DNA of 64,000 nucleotides from Candidatus Gastranaerophilales bacterium (GCA_928722015.1 CAKMWI010000008.1:248001-312000); one strand, 5' to 3'. Numbered from the stretch's first letter, positions 24,922 through 34,686 are shown. The notes: generated from the sequence alone by a model not told the origin. Translations and numbers: made by a program.

Positions 24922-24950
24922 AAAAAGGATAACAATTTGTTATCCTTTTT
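24922..24950. terminator. Terminator downstream of tRNA-Arg
   Basis: An almost perfect palindrome, AAAAAGGATAACAA with TTGTTATCCTTTTT, ends on the minus strand in six T just beyond the tRNA 3' end. It could also stop rightward transcripts. Confidence 0.85.
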
Positions 24951-24954
24951 TATT

Positions 24955-25028
<74 letters not shown>

Positions 25029-25160
25029 CTATCTATTTGTATCATTATATTATTAAAAACATAGAAATTTTTCAAGCCCGTTGGCAAAATAATTATAACT
25101 GGAATTATTATTAAGAAATAATTTAAAATTGTGCTTATAATTTAATGTGGAGGTGGAAGA

Positions 25161-25358
25161 ATGAAACTAACACAGCGAGAAAAAGATGTATGCAAATGTT
25201 TAATAGAAGGTATGAGCAATCCCGAAATTGCAAGCCGTTTATATATAAGCAGGCATACTGTAAAATCATATTTAAGTCAAATTATGGCTAATGCAAAAGT
25301 TAAAAATCGTGTTCAATTGGCTTATATTTTAGGTAAAAATAATATTATAGATGTGTAA
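25161..25358 (+). CDS. Stand-alone LuxR/GerE-type helix-turn-helix protein
   Basis: This 65-residue protein is almost entirely one LuxR C-terminal DNA-binding domain: LTQREKDVCKCLIEGMSNPEIASRL...SRHTVKSYLSQIMANAKVKNRVQLAY. It has no receiver, sensor or ligand domain. It may act as a constitutive regulator (like GerE) or be controlled by its abundance. GGAGGTGG precedes ATG. It ends just 5 bp before a putative -35 box for the following amidase gene, which it might regulate. That link is inference. Confidence 0.88.
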   Translation: MKLTQREKDVCKCLIEGMSNPEIASRLYISRHTVKSYLSQIMANAKVKNRVQLAYILGKNNIIDV

Positions 25359-25363
25359 CATTT

Positions 25364-25392
25364 TTGCTCTATAAAAAAATGTGGTTTATAAT
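25364..25392 (+). promoter_or_regulatory. Putative leaderless promoter of the first amidase gene
   Basis: TTGCTC (25364-25369) and TATAAT (25387-25392) are 17 bp apart. Only 7 nt separate the -10 box from ATG 25400, so transcription would start at or next to the start codon. No Shine-Dalgarno sequence is present. Confidence 0.55.
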
Positions 25393-25399
25393 TTTATAT

Positions 25400-27259
25400 A
25401 TGAAAAATATATTTGTCAGATTTTTTTTGGTATTGGCATTTATCCTGATTTCTGCCTTGAATGTACACGCATCAGCTGATCTTGGGATAACTTCGGTTGT
25501 ATTTGATGATTCATCATCAATCTTATCTATTAATAGCTTTGATAATGATACGTATGAATTTATACAACAACCAAAACTATATATTTTGTCTGATGAGCAT
25601 AAAGCATATTTTGATATAAATTCTGCAGTATTAAAGTGTCCTGTTCAAAATTTCATTCTTAAATCTCAGGATGTTGAAGAAATTGTTGTAAGTCAATTTT
25701 CAACTAATCCTAATATTGTCAGAGTTGTAATATATTATAAAGATGGTTTTAATCCAGCTAATATTCAATTGAAAAAAGTAAATAATACATTATTTTTACG
25801 TTTTAAAAATCCTGTAATGAATAATTATTATTTTCAATATGTTTATGGTGATTCTCCTACCAGCGATTTTTATGAATCTGTTGTTATTCAAACACCTATT
25901 ATTAACACTGATTCAAGTTTATTGGGGCAGATTAATTCAGCTTTTAATCTTAGTCCGATGACTAATGATAAAAATTATATTCTTGCCAAAAAAGATTTAG
26001 TGCTTCATTCGAGGTATTATCTGGATAATATAAATTTTAAAAATAATATTCCAATTATAACAGGTGTTGGCGCTTATACATTGTCAAAGCCGATGTATTT
26101 GTCAAATCCTGCACGTGTAGCTTATGATATTTCAAATACTGTAGTTAATCCTATTATTAGAAATAAGGAGATTAAATTTAATACTTCTGATACTATAAAA
26201 GTAGGTCAATTTGATAGAAGTACAGCGCGTGTAGTGATTACTTCTGCCACTCCGGATAGGTATATTCCTGTTGTTTATGGTGATTCACAACGATTAATTT
26301 TTATTGATAAGTTAGCACAAAATCCTCAAACTTTGTATACTTCTAAGGTTGATTGGAATTCTATATTGTATGAAAAAACTGATGACAAGACACATGCTAT
26401 GAAGTTAATTTTTTCAAAACCATTAGTATATGGAATTGTTAGAACTTCAAATTCTATAGAATTGCTTATGTATAATGTGGATAAGTATTCAGATGGTGCA
26501 ATAAATTCTACACTAAAAAATACAGCATTTGCAGACGCTAAAATTTCAACTCTTCCAAAAGGTGGTGTAAAGTTTGTATTACCAGTTTCTAAGGATGATA
26601 TTATAGATATTCATGCCGGTGCGGATGGTAAAACAATAAGAATTCGTGAACAATTTAAAAAAATACAATTACCTGTTCCTTCGCTTGAACCGGCTATTAC
26701 GGTCGCACCTATAGTTGTACCTAAACTTGATAATAAGAAATATGTAGTTATCGATCCTGGTCATGGTGGTTCTGATGTTGGAGCTACAAGAAATGGTATT
26801 TATGAGAAAAATATTACGCTTGATGTATCAAAAAGGGTTGCAGAGTTACTTAGAAAAAAAGGTTATATTGTAGAAATGACCAGAACTACAGACAAAACTG
26901 TTTCCCTGCAGGAGCGTGTTGAATTTAGTGAAGAGATTAGTCCTGATATATTTGTCAGCATTCATGTTAATTCAAGTAACAGTGATAGCCCAAATGGTCT
27001 GGAAACTCATTATTACAAAGATAATAGTCTTGATTTAGCCAAAAATGTTCATGCTTCTCTGCTTAATAATATAAATTCTAAGGACCGTGGCTTGTTTAAA
27101 TCTAAGTTTTATGTTATAAATCATACTACAGCTCCTGCAATTTTAGTTGAGATAGGATTTATTTCTAATCCTACTGAGAGAGCTCAGCTTGTTTCTGAAA
27201 GTAGAAAACAAGCTACTGCAAAGGCTATAGCTGAGGGTATATATGACTACTTCAAATAA
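25400..27259 (+). CDS. N-acetylmuramoyl-L-alanine amidase with AMIN-like N-terminal region
   Basis: This 619-residue secreted protein has a signal peptide in residues 1-25 (FFLVLAFILISALNVHA). Residues about 30-430 are beta-rich and AMIN-like, probably binding peptidoglycan or outer-membrane partners. The Amidase_3 zinc domain starts near residue 448: VVIDPGHGGSDVGA, IYEKNITLDVS, IFVSIHVNSS and ILVEIGFISNP supply the His, Glu, His and Glu active-site residues. It cleaves the amide between MurNAc and the stem peptide during cell separation. ATG 25400 fits the signal peptide. Two upstream in-frame starts lack a ribosome-binding site. The 3' end overlaps murI by 17 bp. Confidence 0.9.
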   Translation: MKNIFVRFFLVLAFILISALNVHASADLGITSVVFDDSSSILSINSFDNDTYEFIQQPKLYILSDEHKAYFDINSAVLKCPVQNFILKSQDVEEIVVSQFSTNPNIVRVVIYYKDGFNPANIQLKKVNNTLFLRFKNPVMNNYYFQYVYGDSPTSDFYESVVIQTPIINTDSSLLGQINSAFNLSPMTNDKNYILAKKDLVLHSRYYLDNINFKNNIPIITGVGAYTLSKPMYLSNPARVAYDISNTVVNPIIRNKEIKFNTSDTIKVGQFDRSTARVVITSATPDRYIPVVYGDSQRLIFIDKLAQNPQTLYTSKVDWNSILYEKTDDKTHAMKLIFSKPLVYGIVRTSNSIELLMYNVDKYSDGAINSTLKNTAFADAKISTLPKGGVKFVLPVSKDDIIDIHAGADGKTIRIREQFKKIQLPVPSLEPAITVAPIVVPKLDNKKYVVIDPGHGGSDVGATRNGIYEKNITLDVSKRVAELLRKKGYIVEMTRTTDKTVSLQERVEFSEEISPDIFVSIHVNSSNSDSPNGLETHYYKDNSLDLAKNVHASLLNNINSKDRGLFKSKFYVINHTTAPAILVEIGFISNPTERAQLVSESRKQATAKAIAEGIYDYFK

Positions 27260-28049
27260 TGCAGATAAATATTCCCCAATTGCATTTTTCGATTCCGGCG
27301 TTGGTGGTTTAACAGTATTAAATAAAGTTAAATTATTACTTCCAAATGAAAATTTTATATACTATGGGGATACATTACATGTACCTTATGGAGAGAAAAC
27401 GAAAGAGCAACTTTTAGAGTATTCCCTTAAAATATTAGATTTTTTTGAGTCTAAGAATTGTAAAGCTGTTGTAATGGCTTGTAATACTACTTCTTCTGTT
27501 ATTTATGAAGATATAAAAGATAAATATAATTTTAAACTTTATCCTATAGTACAGTCAGTTACAAAAATATTGTCAAAAATGCCTATTACACGATTAGGGG
27601 TTTTTGCTACAAGTGCAACTGTCAGTTCCAATGTTTATCAGAATGAAATTGCAAAATATAATCCTAATATTAAGGTATATGCTCAACATTGCCCAGGATG
27701 GGTCAAAATTGTTGAAAATAATTTATTAAATGATAAGGATAGTATTTCAATTATTAAGAATGACTTGGAAAAAATGTTGGTTAATAATCCTGAAAAAATT
27801 GTTTTAGGGTGTACTCATTATCCATTTTTATTGAAAATATTATCCCAATATGCCAGTGAAAGTTTGTTTATAGACCCTGCAATTTATTTTGCGGAATTTA
27901 TAAAAAATGATTTAAAAAATTCTGATTTGCTAAATCATGCAAAGAGTGCGGTAGAAGAATTTTATGTTAGCTCAAATCCTTTAAATTTTCAAACTGCAGC
28001 AAAATTATTCTATAATATAAAAAATGAACCAAGGTTGTTAACTTTTTAG
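27243..28049 (+). CDS. murI: Glutamate racemase
   Basis: This 268-residue protein has the complete family signature: AFFDSGVGGLTVL with the N-terminal Asp, YYGDTLHVPYGEK, the first catalytic cysteine in MACNTTSS, and the second in LGCTHYPFL. It makes D-glutamate for peptidoglycan. GAGGGTATAT precedes ATG 27243, inside the amidase gene, so the two are coupled. The 3' end overlaps the converging DUF3326 gene by 12 bp, which leaves no room for a terminator. Confidence 0.95.
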   Translation: MTTSNNADKYSPIAFFDSGVGGLTVLNKVKLLLPNENFIYYGDTLHVPYGEKTKEQLLEYSLKILDFFESKNCKAVVMACNTTSSVIYEDIKDKYNFKLYPIVQSVTKILSKMPITRLGVFATSATVSSNVYQNEIAKYNPNIKVYAQHCPGWVKIVENNLLNDKDSISIIKNDLEKMLVNNPEKIVLGCTHYPFLLKILSQYASESLFIDPAIYFAEFIKNDLKNSDLLNHAKSAVEEFYVSSNPLNFQTAAKLFYNIKNEPRLLTF

Positions 28050-29024
28050 CAATAGTTCTAAGCATTGCTGGTAAGATGGAACTTCTATTATGTTGCTGTT
28101 CGGAAATAAATTATTTTTTGTAACAGAAAGTTCTGTTTTATTTTCTTTTATGGCATAAACTGTAATATTATTTTCAATGGCTTTAAATACAGGAACGCTG
28201 CCCAATGAATTATATGGCATAATGAGAAAATCAAGATTCGATATATTTATTCCTTCATTGTTATTTTGTGTAATTTTTGGTGCTTGAGAAAGTCCAAGCA
28301 GAATGCATGGTAAAAATGTAGGTGTAATATATTCTGCCGAGGCTTTTGGGCTGACAATATTAGGGTAAATGTTATAATCTTCAAATGCTGGAGAGTGCGC
28401 ACAAGCTACATTAAAATTTTTTGAAATGTAGTGTGAAAGTATTGCTTCCACTCCTCCAACCGGATCTGCACCAGAACCATTTGAGTACTCGGCATTATCA
28501 TCCTCCGGGTCTGAAAATAAACAAACAATGGCAATAGCTTCGCATCCTTTATCCAGAAGTTTTTTGCAAGCGCGACTTATAGTTTTTATATTTTTGATGT
28601 TACCGGTTGATATACCGCTTTCTGTGATAAAAAACTCTACACCAACTTCTGAGTCTGTTATTTCATAACTGTAAATATTAATTCCATAGACCGTTTGGAC
28701 TGCATTTTGTGTATTTATATGCACATTAAGTACATCATTCGGTATTGCTTTATCATAAATTATTCCAATTTTGTTATTTGAGGATGGTTTTAAATTAATT
28801 TTTCCTTTAAAAAAACTGTCAAGTGAGTAACCTTCGGTATAATACATATTTGGAGTAATACCTGAAAAACATCCGGCATTTACAACGTTTGGGTTTACGA
28901 TTAAATCAGCGTAATTAGCAATTTGTCTTGCATAAACACTTGCATCTCCGGCATATCCTCCAATAGATGCTCCAACTCCGGTAGGAACAATAAAGGCTCC
29001 GAGTTTTTTATTGTTGTACGTCAT
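28038..29024 (-). CDS. DUF3326 family protein
   Basis: This 328-residue protein matches DUF3326 in its start region: AFIVPTGVGASIGGYAGDAS, then ADLIVNPNVVNAG and YYTEGYSLDSFFKG. Later come GGVEAILSHYISK, ACAHSPAFED and SPKASAEYITPTFLPCILLGL. The family is uncharacterised and, to my knowledge, is best represented in cyanobacteria and plants, so it supports the lineage guess. It overlaps the upstream amidase gene by 17 bp and converges on murI with a 12-bp overlap. The conserved His, Cys and acidic residues suggest an enzyme, but none is proven. Confidence 0.85.
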   Translation of the reverse strand: MTYNNKKLGAFIVPTGVGASIGGYAGDASVYARQIANYADLIVNPNVVNAGCFSGITPNMYYTEGYSLDSFFKGKINLKPSSNNKIGIIYDKAIPNDVLNVHINTQNAVQTVYGINIYSYEITDSEVGVEFFITESGISTGNIKNIKTISRACKKLLDKGCEAIAIVCLFSDPEDDNAEYSNGSGADPVGGVEAILSHYISKNFNVACAHSPAFEDYNIYPNIVSPKASAEYITPTFLPCILLGLSQAPKITQNNNEGINISNLDFLIMPYNSLGSVPVFKAIENNITVYAIKENKTELSVTKNNLFPNSNIIEVPSYQQCLELLLKS

Positions 29025-30378
29025 TTAAATAATTCTCCAATCCATGTACTATAGAATCTGCAATCCCATCCTGAAATTTTTCATCTAAAAGTTTTGCATT
29101 GTCATCAGGATTTATGATATAAGCAATTTCTATCAAAATGCTTAAGCAGTAAGTATTCCTTATTACTGCAAAACTTTGCTGCTTTATTCCATTATTATTT
29201 AAATTCATTTCAGCGGTTATTGAATTTAAAATGCTTTTAGCAAGTATTCTGGATTGCGGATAAAAATAATATACTTCTGTTCCTGAACGCTTTTTGTCTG
29301 CTAAAATGTCGGGAAGTGCATTATTATGAATACTTACAAAAATTTGTGCTTCATTTTTATTTGCAAATTTTACTCTATCATGAAGTGCTATTTCAGAATC
29401 ATCGTTTCTTGTCATAAGTACTTGAGCACCTGATTTTTTTAACTTATCTTCAAGTTTTAGGGCAATAGCAAGATTGATATCCTTTTCTTTATCTCCAAGG
29501 CAACCAATTGCACCATATTCTCGGCTTCCGTGTCCCGGGTCAATTATTATTTTAATTTCATTAAGCGGGTGTGATTTTTTTATGGGTTCAAAATTGCGGA
29601 CTTCTATAATAAGTTCATTATCATCTTTGTAATAACTGTTAAATCCGGCGCGTTTTCCGTTATCTGTTATATGAAATTCATATTTATTATAAGGAAAACC
29701 CTCTACATTGTATATTACTAGGTCTAATCCATTATTATCTGAAAGTATGTATGGTGTTTTTTTGTTTAATTTAATGGCAAAAATTCTTTTATTAGAATAT
29801 TCAGTGTATGTGTAGGATTCAATTTTTGCAGGTGTAAAATCTGGATTATCGGTTACTGCCACTGAACTTTTCTCTATCCAGGCAAAATCATCTCTGCCTA
29901 GCTGAACTTTATAAAATTCACCTTTTTCTCCTATTACTTTGAATTTTATTCCTTTTGAAAAATGTTGCAGTCTGTTTATTCCAAAGTCTATAGGTGTGGC
30001 TCTAAGTGGGATATTGTTATATAGCGTCTGAACTTCTATTGGTGTGTTATATAATTTCTCTTCCGGTTCTTTTGCTGTATTCATTGAGGTTTGCTGTCTG
30101 CAAATCTTATATACTTTTGTTTCTGTACCGTTTTCAATGCTAAAGAGGTTATCTCCTTCTTTTAGGTCAACAGTGTGCCAAAATCCTCCTGAGGAATGAA
30201 TATCAACTTTTTGCCCATTGATTTTTAGTTCTTTGTATGGTGATTCTGAACCAATAAAAAAAGTTCTTGGTGAATTAATAATTGTATTATTTGATTTTGG
30301 ATATACAATTTCTGCGCTATAAGCACAAACGTTGCCTGTGATTAATAGTAATATTATAGGTATTATTAAATTCTTCAT
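29008..30378 (-). CDS. N-acetylmuramoyl-L-alanine amidase, second type
   Basis: This 456-residue secreted protein has a signal peptide in residues 1-20 (IIPILLLITGNVCA region). Residues about 20-110 look like an immunoglobulin-like or cell-wall-binding beta fold. An SH3-like segment follows (VQTLYNNIPLRATP...FYKVQLGRDDFAWIEKSS), then a beta-rich part and an Amidase_3 domain: IIDPGHGSREYGA, KEKDINLAIALKL, IFVSIHNNALP and ILIEIAYIINP carry the zinc and catalytic residues. It differs from the amidase at 25400 in its N-terminal half. ATG 30378 begins the signal peptide. A TATATT box lies 6 nt upstream with no Shine-Dalgarno sequence. Confidence 0.88.
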   Translation of the reverse strand: MKNLIIPIILLLITGNVCAYSAEIVYPKSNNTIINSPRTFFIGSESPYKELKINGQKVDIHSSGGFWHTVDLKEGDNLFSIENGTETKVYKICRQQTSMNTAKEPEEKLYNTPIEVQTLYNNIPLRATPIDFGINRLQHFSKGIKFKVIGEKGEFYKVQLGRDDFAWIEKSSVAVTDNPDFTPAKIESYTYTEYSNKRIFAIKLNKKTPYILSDNNGLDLVIYNVEGFPYNKYEFHITDNGKRAGFNSYYKDDNELIIEVRNFEPIKKSHPLNEIKIIIDPGHGSREYGAIGCLGDKEKDINLAIALKLEDKLKKSGAQVLMTRNDDSEIALHDRVKFANKNEAQIFVSIHNNALPDILADKKRSGTEVYYFYPQSRILAKSILNSITAEMNLNNNGIKQQSFAVIRNTYCLSILIEIAYIINPDDNAKLLDEKFQDGIADSIVHGLENYLNDVQQ

Positions 30379-30384
30379 AAGAAT

Positions 30385-30390
30385 AATATA
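30385..30390 (-). promoter_or_regulatory. Possible leaderless -10 box of the second amidase gene
   Basis: TATATT on the minus strand lies 6 nt before ATG 30378. There is no Shine-Dalgarno sequence, and the -35 position has no recognisable box, so support is moderate. Confidence 0.4.
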
Positions 30391-30485
30391 CAATAATTTA
30401 AAAAATATTATAATTTCGTAAATTTATTTAATAATTGGAATATTTAACATACGTTATGGTAAAATTAGGATATAAGGGATGTGAG

Positions 30486-32243
30486 ATGAGAAGAGAAGTT
30501 GATAAAACCCGAAAGAATTCAAGAGCGAGGTACTGTAATAATATTTCTGACGGAATGAATATTTTATATTGCATTGCTATTTTAATTCTTGTGGTTCATC
30601 TTTTTATTATTCAAATTTTTGATTTTCAAAAATATCGCGAAAGAGGGCGAATGCAACGTGCAAGCCATGATTTTGCAGTTCGCGGTGATATTTATGACAG
30701 ACATGGGCAAAAATTAGCAACAGATAGGATATATTATAATATTTATGCCAGACCTGTAGATTATTCCAAAACTGAAAATCCTAGAAAAATTGCTAAGTTA
30801 TTTGCGCCTGTACTTGGAATTTCTGAATCGGTTTTGAAAAATAAGTTGTCTTCTGAGCTTCCGGTAATTGCTGTGAAAAAAGATGTAGACAGAGCTACGG
30901 CAAAGAAGATTATGAAAATAATTTCAGATAATAATTTTCGTTCTATAAGTCTTGATAAGAAGAATACGAGGGAATATCCTCAGGGTGTATTTGCCTCTCA
31001 TGTTTTAGGATTTTATAATTTTGATGCTAATGTTTCTAATGGTGTTGAGTTAACGGCCAAAGATAAATTAGAGCATGTAGTTAGGGCTACAAGATATCAA
31101 AGAACCAGGGATGGTAAAATTATTTATAATTTTTCTACTGATCCTGTAGCACCTACTATTACTCCTAAAGGTCAAGATGTTGTATTAACTATTGATGCAG
31201 CAATACAGCATGTTTGTGAAAAAGAATTAAACAAGATTATAAAAGAAAAAGAAGCACTAAGAGGTGCTGTAATAGTTATGAATCCTAAAAATGGTGAGAT
31301 ACTTGCTTATGCGGTGTATCCTACTTATGATCCGAACAAATTTCAAAAAGCTACTAATACACAAATAAAAAACTGGACACTTACTGATGTATATCCGCCG
31401 GGCTCTACATTTAAGACTATTACTGTAACAAGTGCTATGGAACTTGGTAAAATTAATGAAAATTCTATTATTGAAGATTCAGGTCGTATGAAATTTGGCG
31501 GATATACAATTGAAAATTATGACTACAAAGAAAGAGGTGCTCCAGGTAAAATTAATCTTATATACTTATTTGAACATTCAAGTAATATTGGCTCTGTGAA
31601 TGTAGGTTTTTTAATGACACATAGTGAATTTTATAATATGTTAAGAAAATTCGGGTTTGGTGAAAAATCAGGTATAGACTTGCCTGGTGAGTCCTCCGGT
31701 TTACTGGCAAAGCCTAAATATTGGGATAGAGGTTTGCATATGACAATGTCTTATGGTTATGGGACTTCAGTTTCTATTATGCAAATGGTCTCTGCAGTAT
31801 CCGCACTTGCCAATAATGGTGTCAGGGTTACTCCACATGTTATTAAGTATTCTCCTGAAGAAGAAGCTGAGAAAATTAAAAGAATTCCTACTATTTCACC
31901 TGAGACGGCTAGAACAATTACCAAACTTTTGGCTGTTAGTATCAATAACGGTAAATCTTGCCTTAAAATGGATAAGTATAATGTGGCTGCAAAAACAGGT
32001 ACTTCAAGAAAGCCATTAGAAAATGGCTCAGGATATTCTGGAGCAATGTATACTTCTACAATAGGCTATTTCCCTGCCAGCGATCCGAAAGTACTAATTT
32101 ATGTTGTTGTTGATAGCGCTAAAAAAGGCCCTGTTTGGGGAAATACTGTTGCAGGACCTGTATTTCATGAGGTAGCAGAACAAACAGCCAGAATACTTGA
32201 TTTAAAACCAGACAAGGTTCCAAATTCAAAAACTGCAAATTAA
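30486..32243 (+). CDS. ftsI: Penicillin-binding protein, FtsI/PBP2-type transpeptidase
   Basis: This 585-residue class B penicillin-binding protein has a cytoplasmic N-terminus and one membrane helix near residues 27-48 (LYCIAILILVVHLFIIQIF). The non-catalytic domain includes VRGDIYDRHGQKLA. The transpeptidase motifs are PGSTFKT near 304, SSN near 363 and KTGTS near 501, all intact. It crosslinks septal peptidoglycan. The FtsI call rests on the 21-bp spacing to murE, the usual dcw order. ATG 30486 follows AAGGGATGTG. Earlier in-frame starts at 30435 and 30456 lack a ribosome-binding site. Confidence 0.9.
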   Translation: MRREVDKTRKNSRARYCNNISDGMNILYCIAILILVVHLFIIQIFDFQKYRERGRMQRASHDFAVRGDIYDRHGQKLATDRIYYNIYARPVDYSKTENPRKIAKLFAPVLGISESVLKNKLSSELPVIAVKKDVDRATAKKIMKIISDNNFRSISLDKKNTREYPQGVFASHVLGFYNFDANVSNGVELTAKDKLEHVVRATRYQRTRDGKIIYNFSTDPVAPTITPKGQDVVLTIDAAIQHVCEKELNKIIKEKEALRGAVIVMNPKNGEILAYAVYPTYDPNKFQKATNTQIKNWTLTDVYPPGSTFKTITVTSAMELGKINENSIIEDSGRMKFGGYTIENYDYKERGAPGKINLIYLFEHSSNIGSVNVGFLMTHSEFYNMLRKFGFGEKSGIDLPGESSGLLAKPKYWDRGLHMTMSYGYGTSVSIMQMVSAVSALANNGVRVTPHVIKYSPEEEAEKIKRIPTISPETARTITKLLAVSINNGKSCLKMDKYNVAAKTGTSRKPLENGSGYSGAMYTSTIGYFPASDPKVLIYVVVDSAKKGPVWGNTVAGPVFHEVAEQTARILDLKPDKVPNSKTAN

Positions 32244-32264
32244 AATATGTAAAGGAGATATAAT

Positions 32265-33740
32265 ATGAAGCTTGATGAATTAATAGAATATTTGGAGTAT
32301 AAAGATTTAATTAATTTTAAAAATGTAGAAATTTCCGGAATCTCATATAATTCAAATACAACTAAGAAAGGTGATATTTTTGTTTGTCTGGTAGGTGAGC
32401 ATACTGATGGACATGAATATGCAAAAATGGCAGTAGATAACGGAGCTGCAGCTCTTCTTGTTGAAAGAAAAGTGGATGGGATAAAAGTTCCTCAAGTTCA
32501 AGTTAATTCAACCAGACATAAAATTGCTGATATTGCCGATAGATTTTATTCAAGTCCTTCAAAAGGCATTAATCTTATCGGCGTTACAGGAACTAACGGA
32601 AAAACTACAGTTACACATTTGATTCAAAAAATATTTGAAGAAAATAAGCAAAAATGTGCATTGATTGGAACTCTTGGTTATAAATTATCATCTAATGGTG
32701 AGTATAGGGATGCAAAGCACACTACTCCGCAGGCTCCGGAATTACAGGCAACATTGCGTATGATAAAGGATGTTGAAAAGATAGATAATGTTGTGATGGA
32801 AGTGAGCTCGCATGCACTTGACCAAAATAGAGTTGGTGGATGTTGCTTTAATGGTGCCGTATTAACGAATCTTACTCAGGATCATCTTGATTACCATATA
32901 ACTATGGACAACTATTTTAAGGCTAAAGCTTTGTTATTCGAGCATTTATCAGAAGGTGATTTTGCAGTTATAAATATGGATGATGAATATGGAAATCGTT
33001 TTTTAGATATCGTTCCGGCTGGAGTAAGAAAATACACTTATGCTGTTAAACAGAATGCAGATATAATGGCTAAAAATATTCATTTTTCTCTTAATGGCGC
33101 TGAATTTACTCTTGTGGTTAATGATGAGGAATATCCTGTCAATTTGCACATGAATGGAATGTTTAGTGTATATAATGTTTTAGCAGCTATTGCAGCGTCA
33201 TTAGCTATGCAAATTGATATTAGTATTGCGATTAGAGCGTTACAAAATGTGCATGGCGTTGCTGGCAGATTTGAAGTTGTTAATAAAAAACCTCTGGTTA
33301 TAGTAGATTATGCACATACCCCTGATGGGTTAGAAAATGTTCTTAAATCTGCAAGAGAGATAACTCCTACAGGTGGAAAACTTATTTGTCTTTTTGGTTG
33401 TGGCGGAGACAGAGATGCTACTAAACGACCAAAAATGGGTGCTATTGCGCAGGCGTTAGCAGACAGAATCGTTATCACAAGTGATAATCCGCGGACTGAA
33501 GATCCACAGCAAATTATTACTGATATAATAACCGGTCTTAAATCTGTGGATCCTGATTTAGTTACGGTGGAACCTGATAGGGGTGAGGCTATTGCTTTGC
33601 TAAGAACTATTGCTAATAATAATGATGTTGTTATTATTGCAGGTAAGGGGCATGAGGATTATCAGATATTGAAGGATAAAACTATCCATTTTGACGACAG
33701 AGAACAGGCAAGAAAAGTTTTTGCTGGAAGCGTAATCTAG
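32265..33740 (+). CDS. murE: UDP-MurNAc-tripeptide synthetase (meso-DAP type)
   Basis: This 491-residue Mur ligase has the ATP loop GVTGTNGKTT near residue 105 and the substrate region HTTPQAPELQ. EVSSHALDQNRV, FTNLTQDHLDYH-like LTNLTQDHLDYH and VDYAHTPDGLENVL follow. The DNPR motif near residue 407 is the signature for meso-diaminopimelate rather than lysine addition. It acts in the cytosol on UDP-MurNAc-L-Ala-D-Glu. AAAGGAGATATAAT precedes ATG. The gene follows ftsI and precedes a nagA-like gene. Confidence 0.96.
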   Translation: MKLDELIEYLEYKDLINFKNVEISGISYNSNTTKKGDIFVCLVGEHTDGHEYAKMAVDNGAAALLVERKVDGIKVPQVQVNSTRHKIADIADRFYSSPSKGINLIGVTGTNGKTTVTHLIQKIFEENKQKCALIGTLGYKLSSNGEYRDAKHTTPQAPELQATLRMIKDVEKIDNVVMEVSSHALDQNRVGGCCFNGAVLTNLTQDHLDYHITMDNYFKAKALLFEHLSEGDFAVINMDDEYGNRFLDIVPAGVRKYTYAVKQNADIMAKNIHFSLNGAEFTLVVNDEEYPVNLHMNGMFSVYNVLAAIAASLAMQIDISIAIRALQNVHGVAGRFEVVNKKPLVIVDYAHTPDGLENVLKSAREITPTGGKLICLFGCGGDRDATKRPKMGAIAQALADRIVITSDNPRTEDPQQIITDIITGLKSVDPDLVTVEPDRGEAIALLRTIANNNDVVIIAGKGHEDYQILKDKTIHFDDREQARKVFAGSVI

Positions 33741-33780
33741 TACTGTTTTGAATAATAATTATCTGAGGAAAATATATACT

Positions 33781-34686
33781 ATGAAAACAAAGTTATTGGT
33801 TGAGCAGCATTTTCATGGCTGCTATGGTATAAATTTTAATACCGCAACGGTTGAAGAAATTCTTTATATTGCAGAAGAAATCTATAAAAATGGTGTAGGG
33901 TATATTTTCCCTACACTTGTTACGGATAGTATTGAAAATACAAAGCGTCAGATAAAGCGAATCAAGGAGGCTTCAACCCGTGTTAAGTCAGGCATGGCAA
34001 AGATTTGCGGAGTACACTTAGAGGGTATATTTTTAAATCCTGCCAAAAAAGGGATACATGATTCTAATTATTTTATGCTTCCTTCTGTAGAGAATTTTAA
34101 AAAAGTTGAAGATGATTTTATCAAAATAATAACATTGGCACCAGAACTTGCAGAACAAGATTTATTTTATTATTTAAAGAATAAAGGTTTAAAGATTCAA
34201 GCAGGGCATTGTATTGGCAGTAATTTGGAGTTTTGCAACGGGACAACACATACATTCAATGCTATGAGCGGTATAACCCATAGAGGTGCTTCAACAGTAT
34301 TATCTGCACTTGTTAATGACGAAATTTATACAGAAATCATTGCTGATGGGGTTCATGTTTATGATGATGCACTGTCGTTGCTGTTTAAGGTAAAGCCTAT
34401 GAATAAGGTTTTACTGGTATCTGATTGTCTTCCATGTACAGGTAGTGATATAAAAGAATTTATTTTTGCAGGCGAAATTATACATTATGACGGCATTAGT
34501 GCAACATCAAATGAGGGTACTATTGCAGGCAGTACAAAACTTTTGCCCGATATTATCAAATTGTTGGGTAAAAAAGGCTTGTTTGTAAAGCAGTATATTG
34601 CAAATCCTTATGATTACCATGGAATTGACTCTGATGGTGAAATAGAATGGGATGAAGACTTTAATATAATAAAAATTACTTATTAG
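33781..34686 (+). CDS. nagA: N-acetylglucosamine-6-phosphate deacetylase, short form
   Basis: This 301-residue amidohydrolase begins directly at the barrel: EQHFHGCYGINFN replaces the usual D.H.HG metal motif. It continues with CGVHLEGIFLNPAKKG (metal Glu), QAGHCIG, HTFNAMSGITHRG, ADGVHVYDD and the catalytic Asp in LLVSDCLPCTG. Family members are about 380 residues. Here the small N-terminal beta-sandwich half is missing, though the barrel looks complete. It would yield glucosamine-6-phosphate for peptidoglycan recycling with GlmS. ATG 33781 follows TGAGGAAAA. A TTG at 33748 would add 11 residues with no ribosome-binding site. Confidence 0.85.
   Translation: MKTKLLVEQHFHGCYGINFNTATVEEILYIAEEIYKNGVGYIFPTLVTDSIENTKRQIKRIKEASTRVKSGMAKICGVHLEGIFLNPAKKGIHDSNYFMLPSVENFKKVEDDFIKIITLAPELAEQDLFYYLKNKGLKIQAGHCIGSNLEFCNGTTHTFNAMSGITHRGASTVLSALVNDEIYTEIIADGVHVYDDALSLLFKVKPMNKVLLVSDCLPCTGSDIKEFIFAGEIIHYDGISATSNEGTIAGSTKLLPDIIKLLGKKGLFVKQYIANPYDYHGIDSDGEIEWDEDFNIIKITY

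Noticed and set aside
28038..28049. Terminator between murI and the DUF3326 gene
   Set aside because: The convergent genes overlap by 12 bp and no hairpin with a T tract is present.
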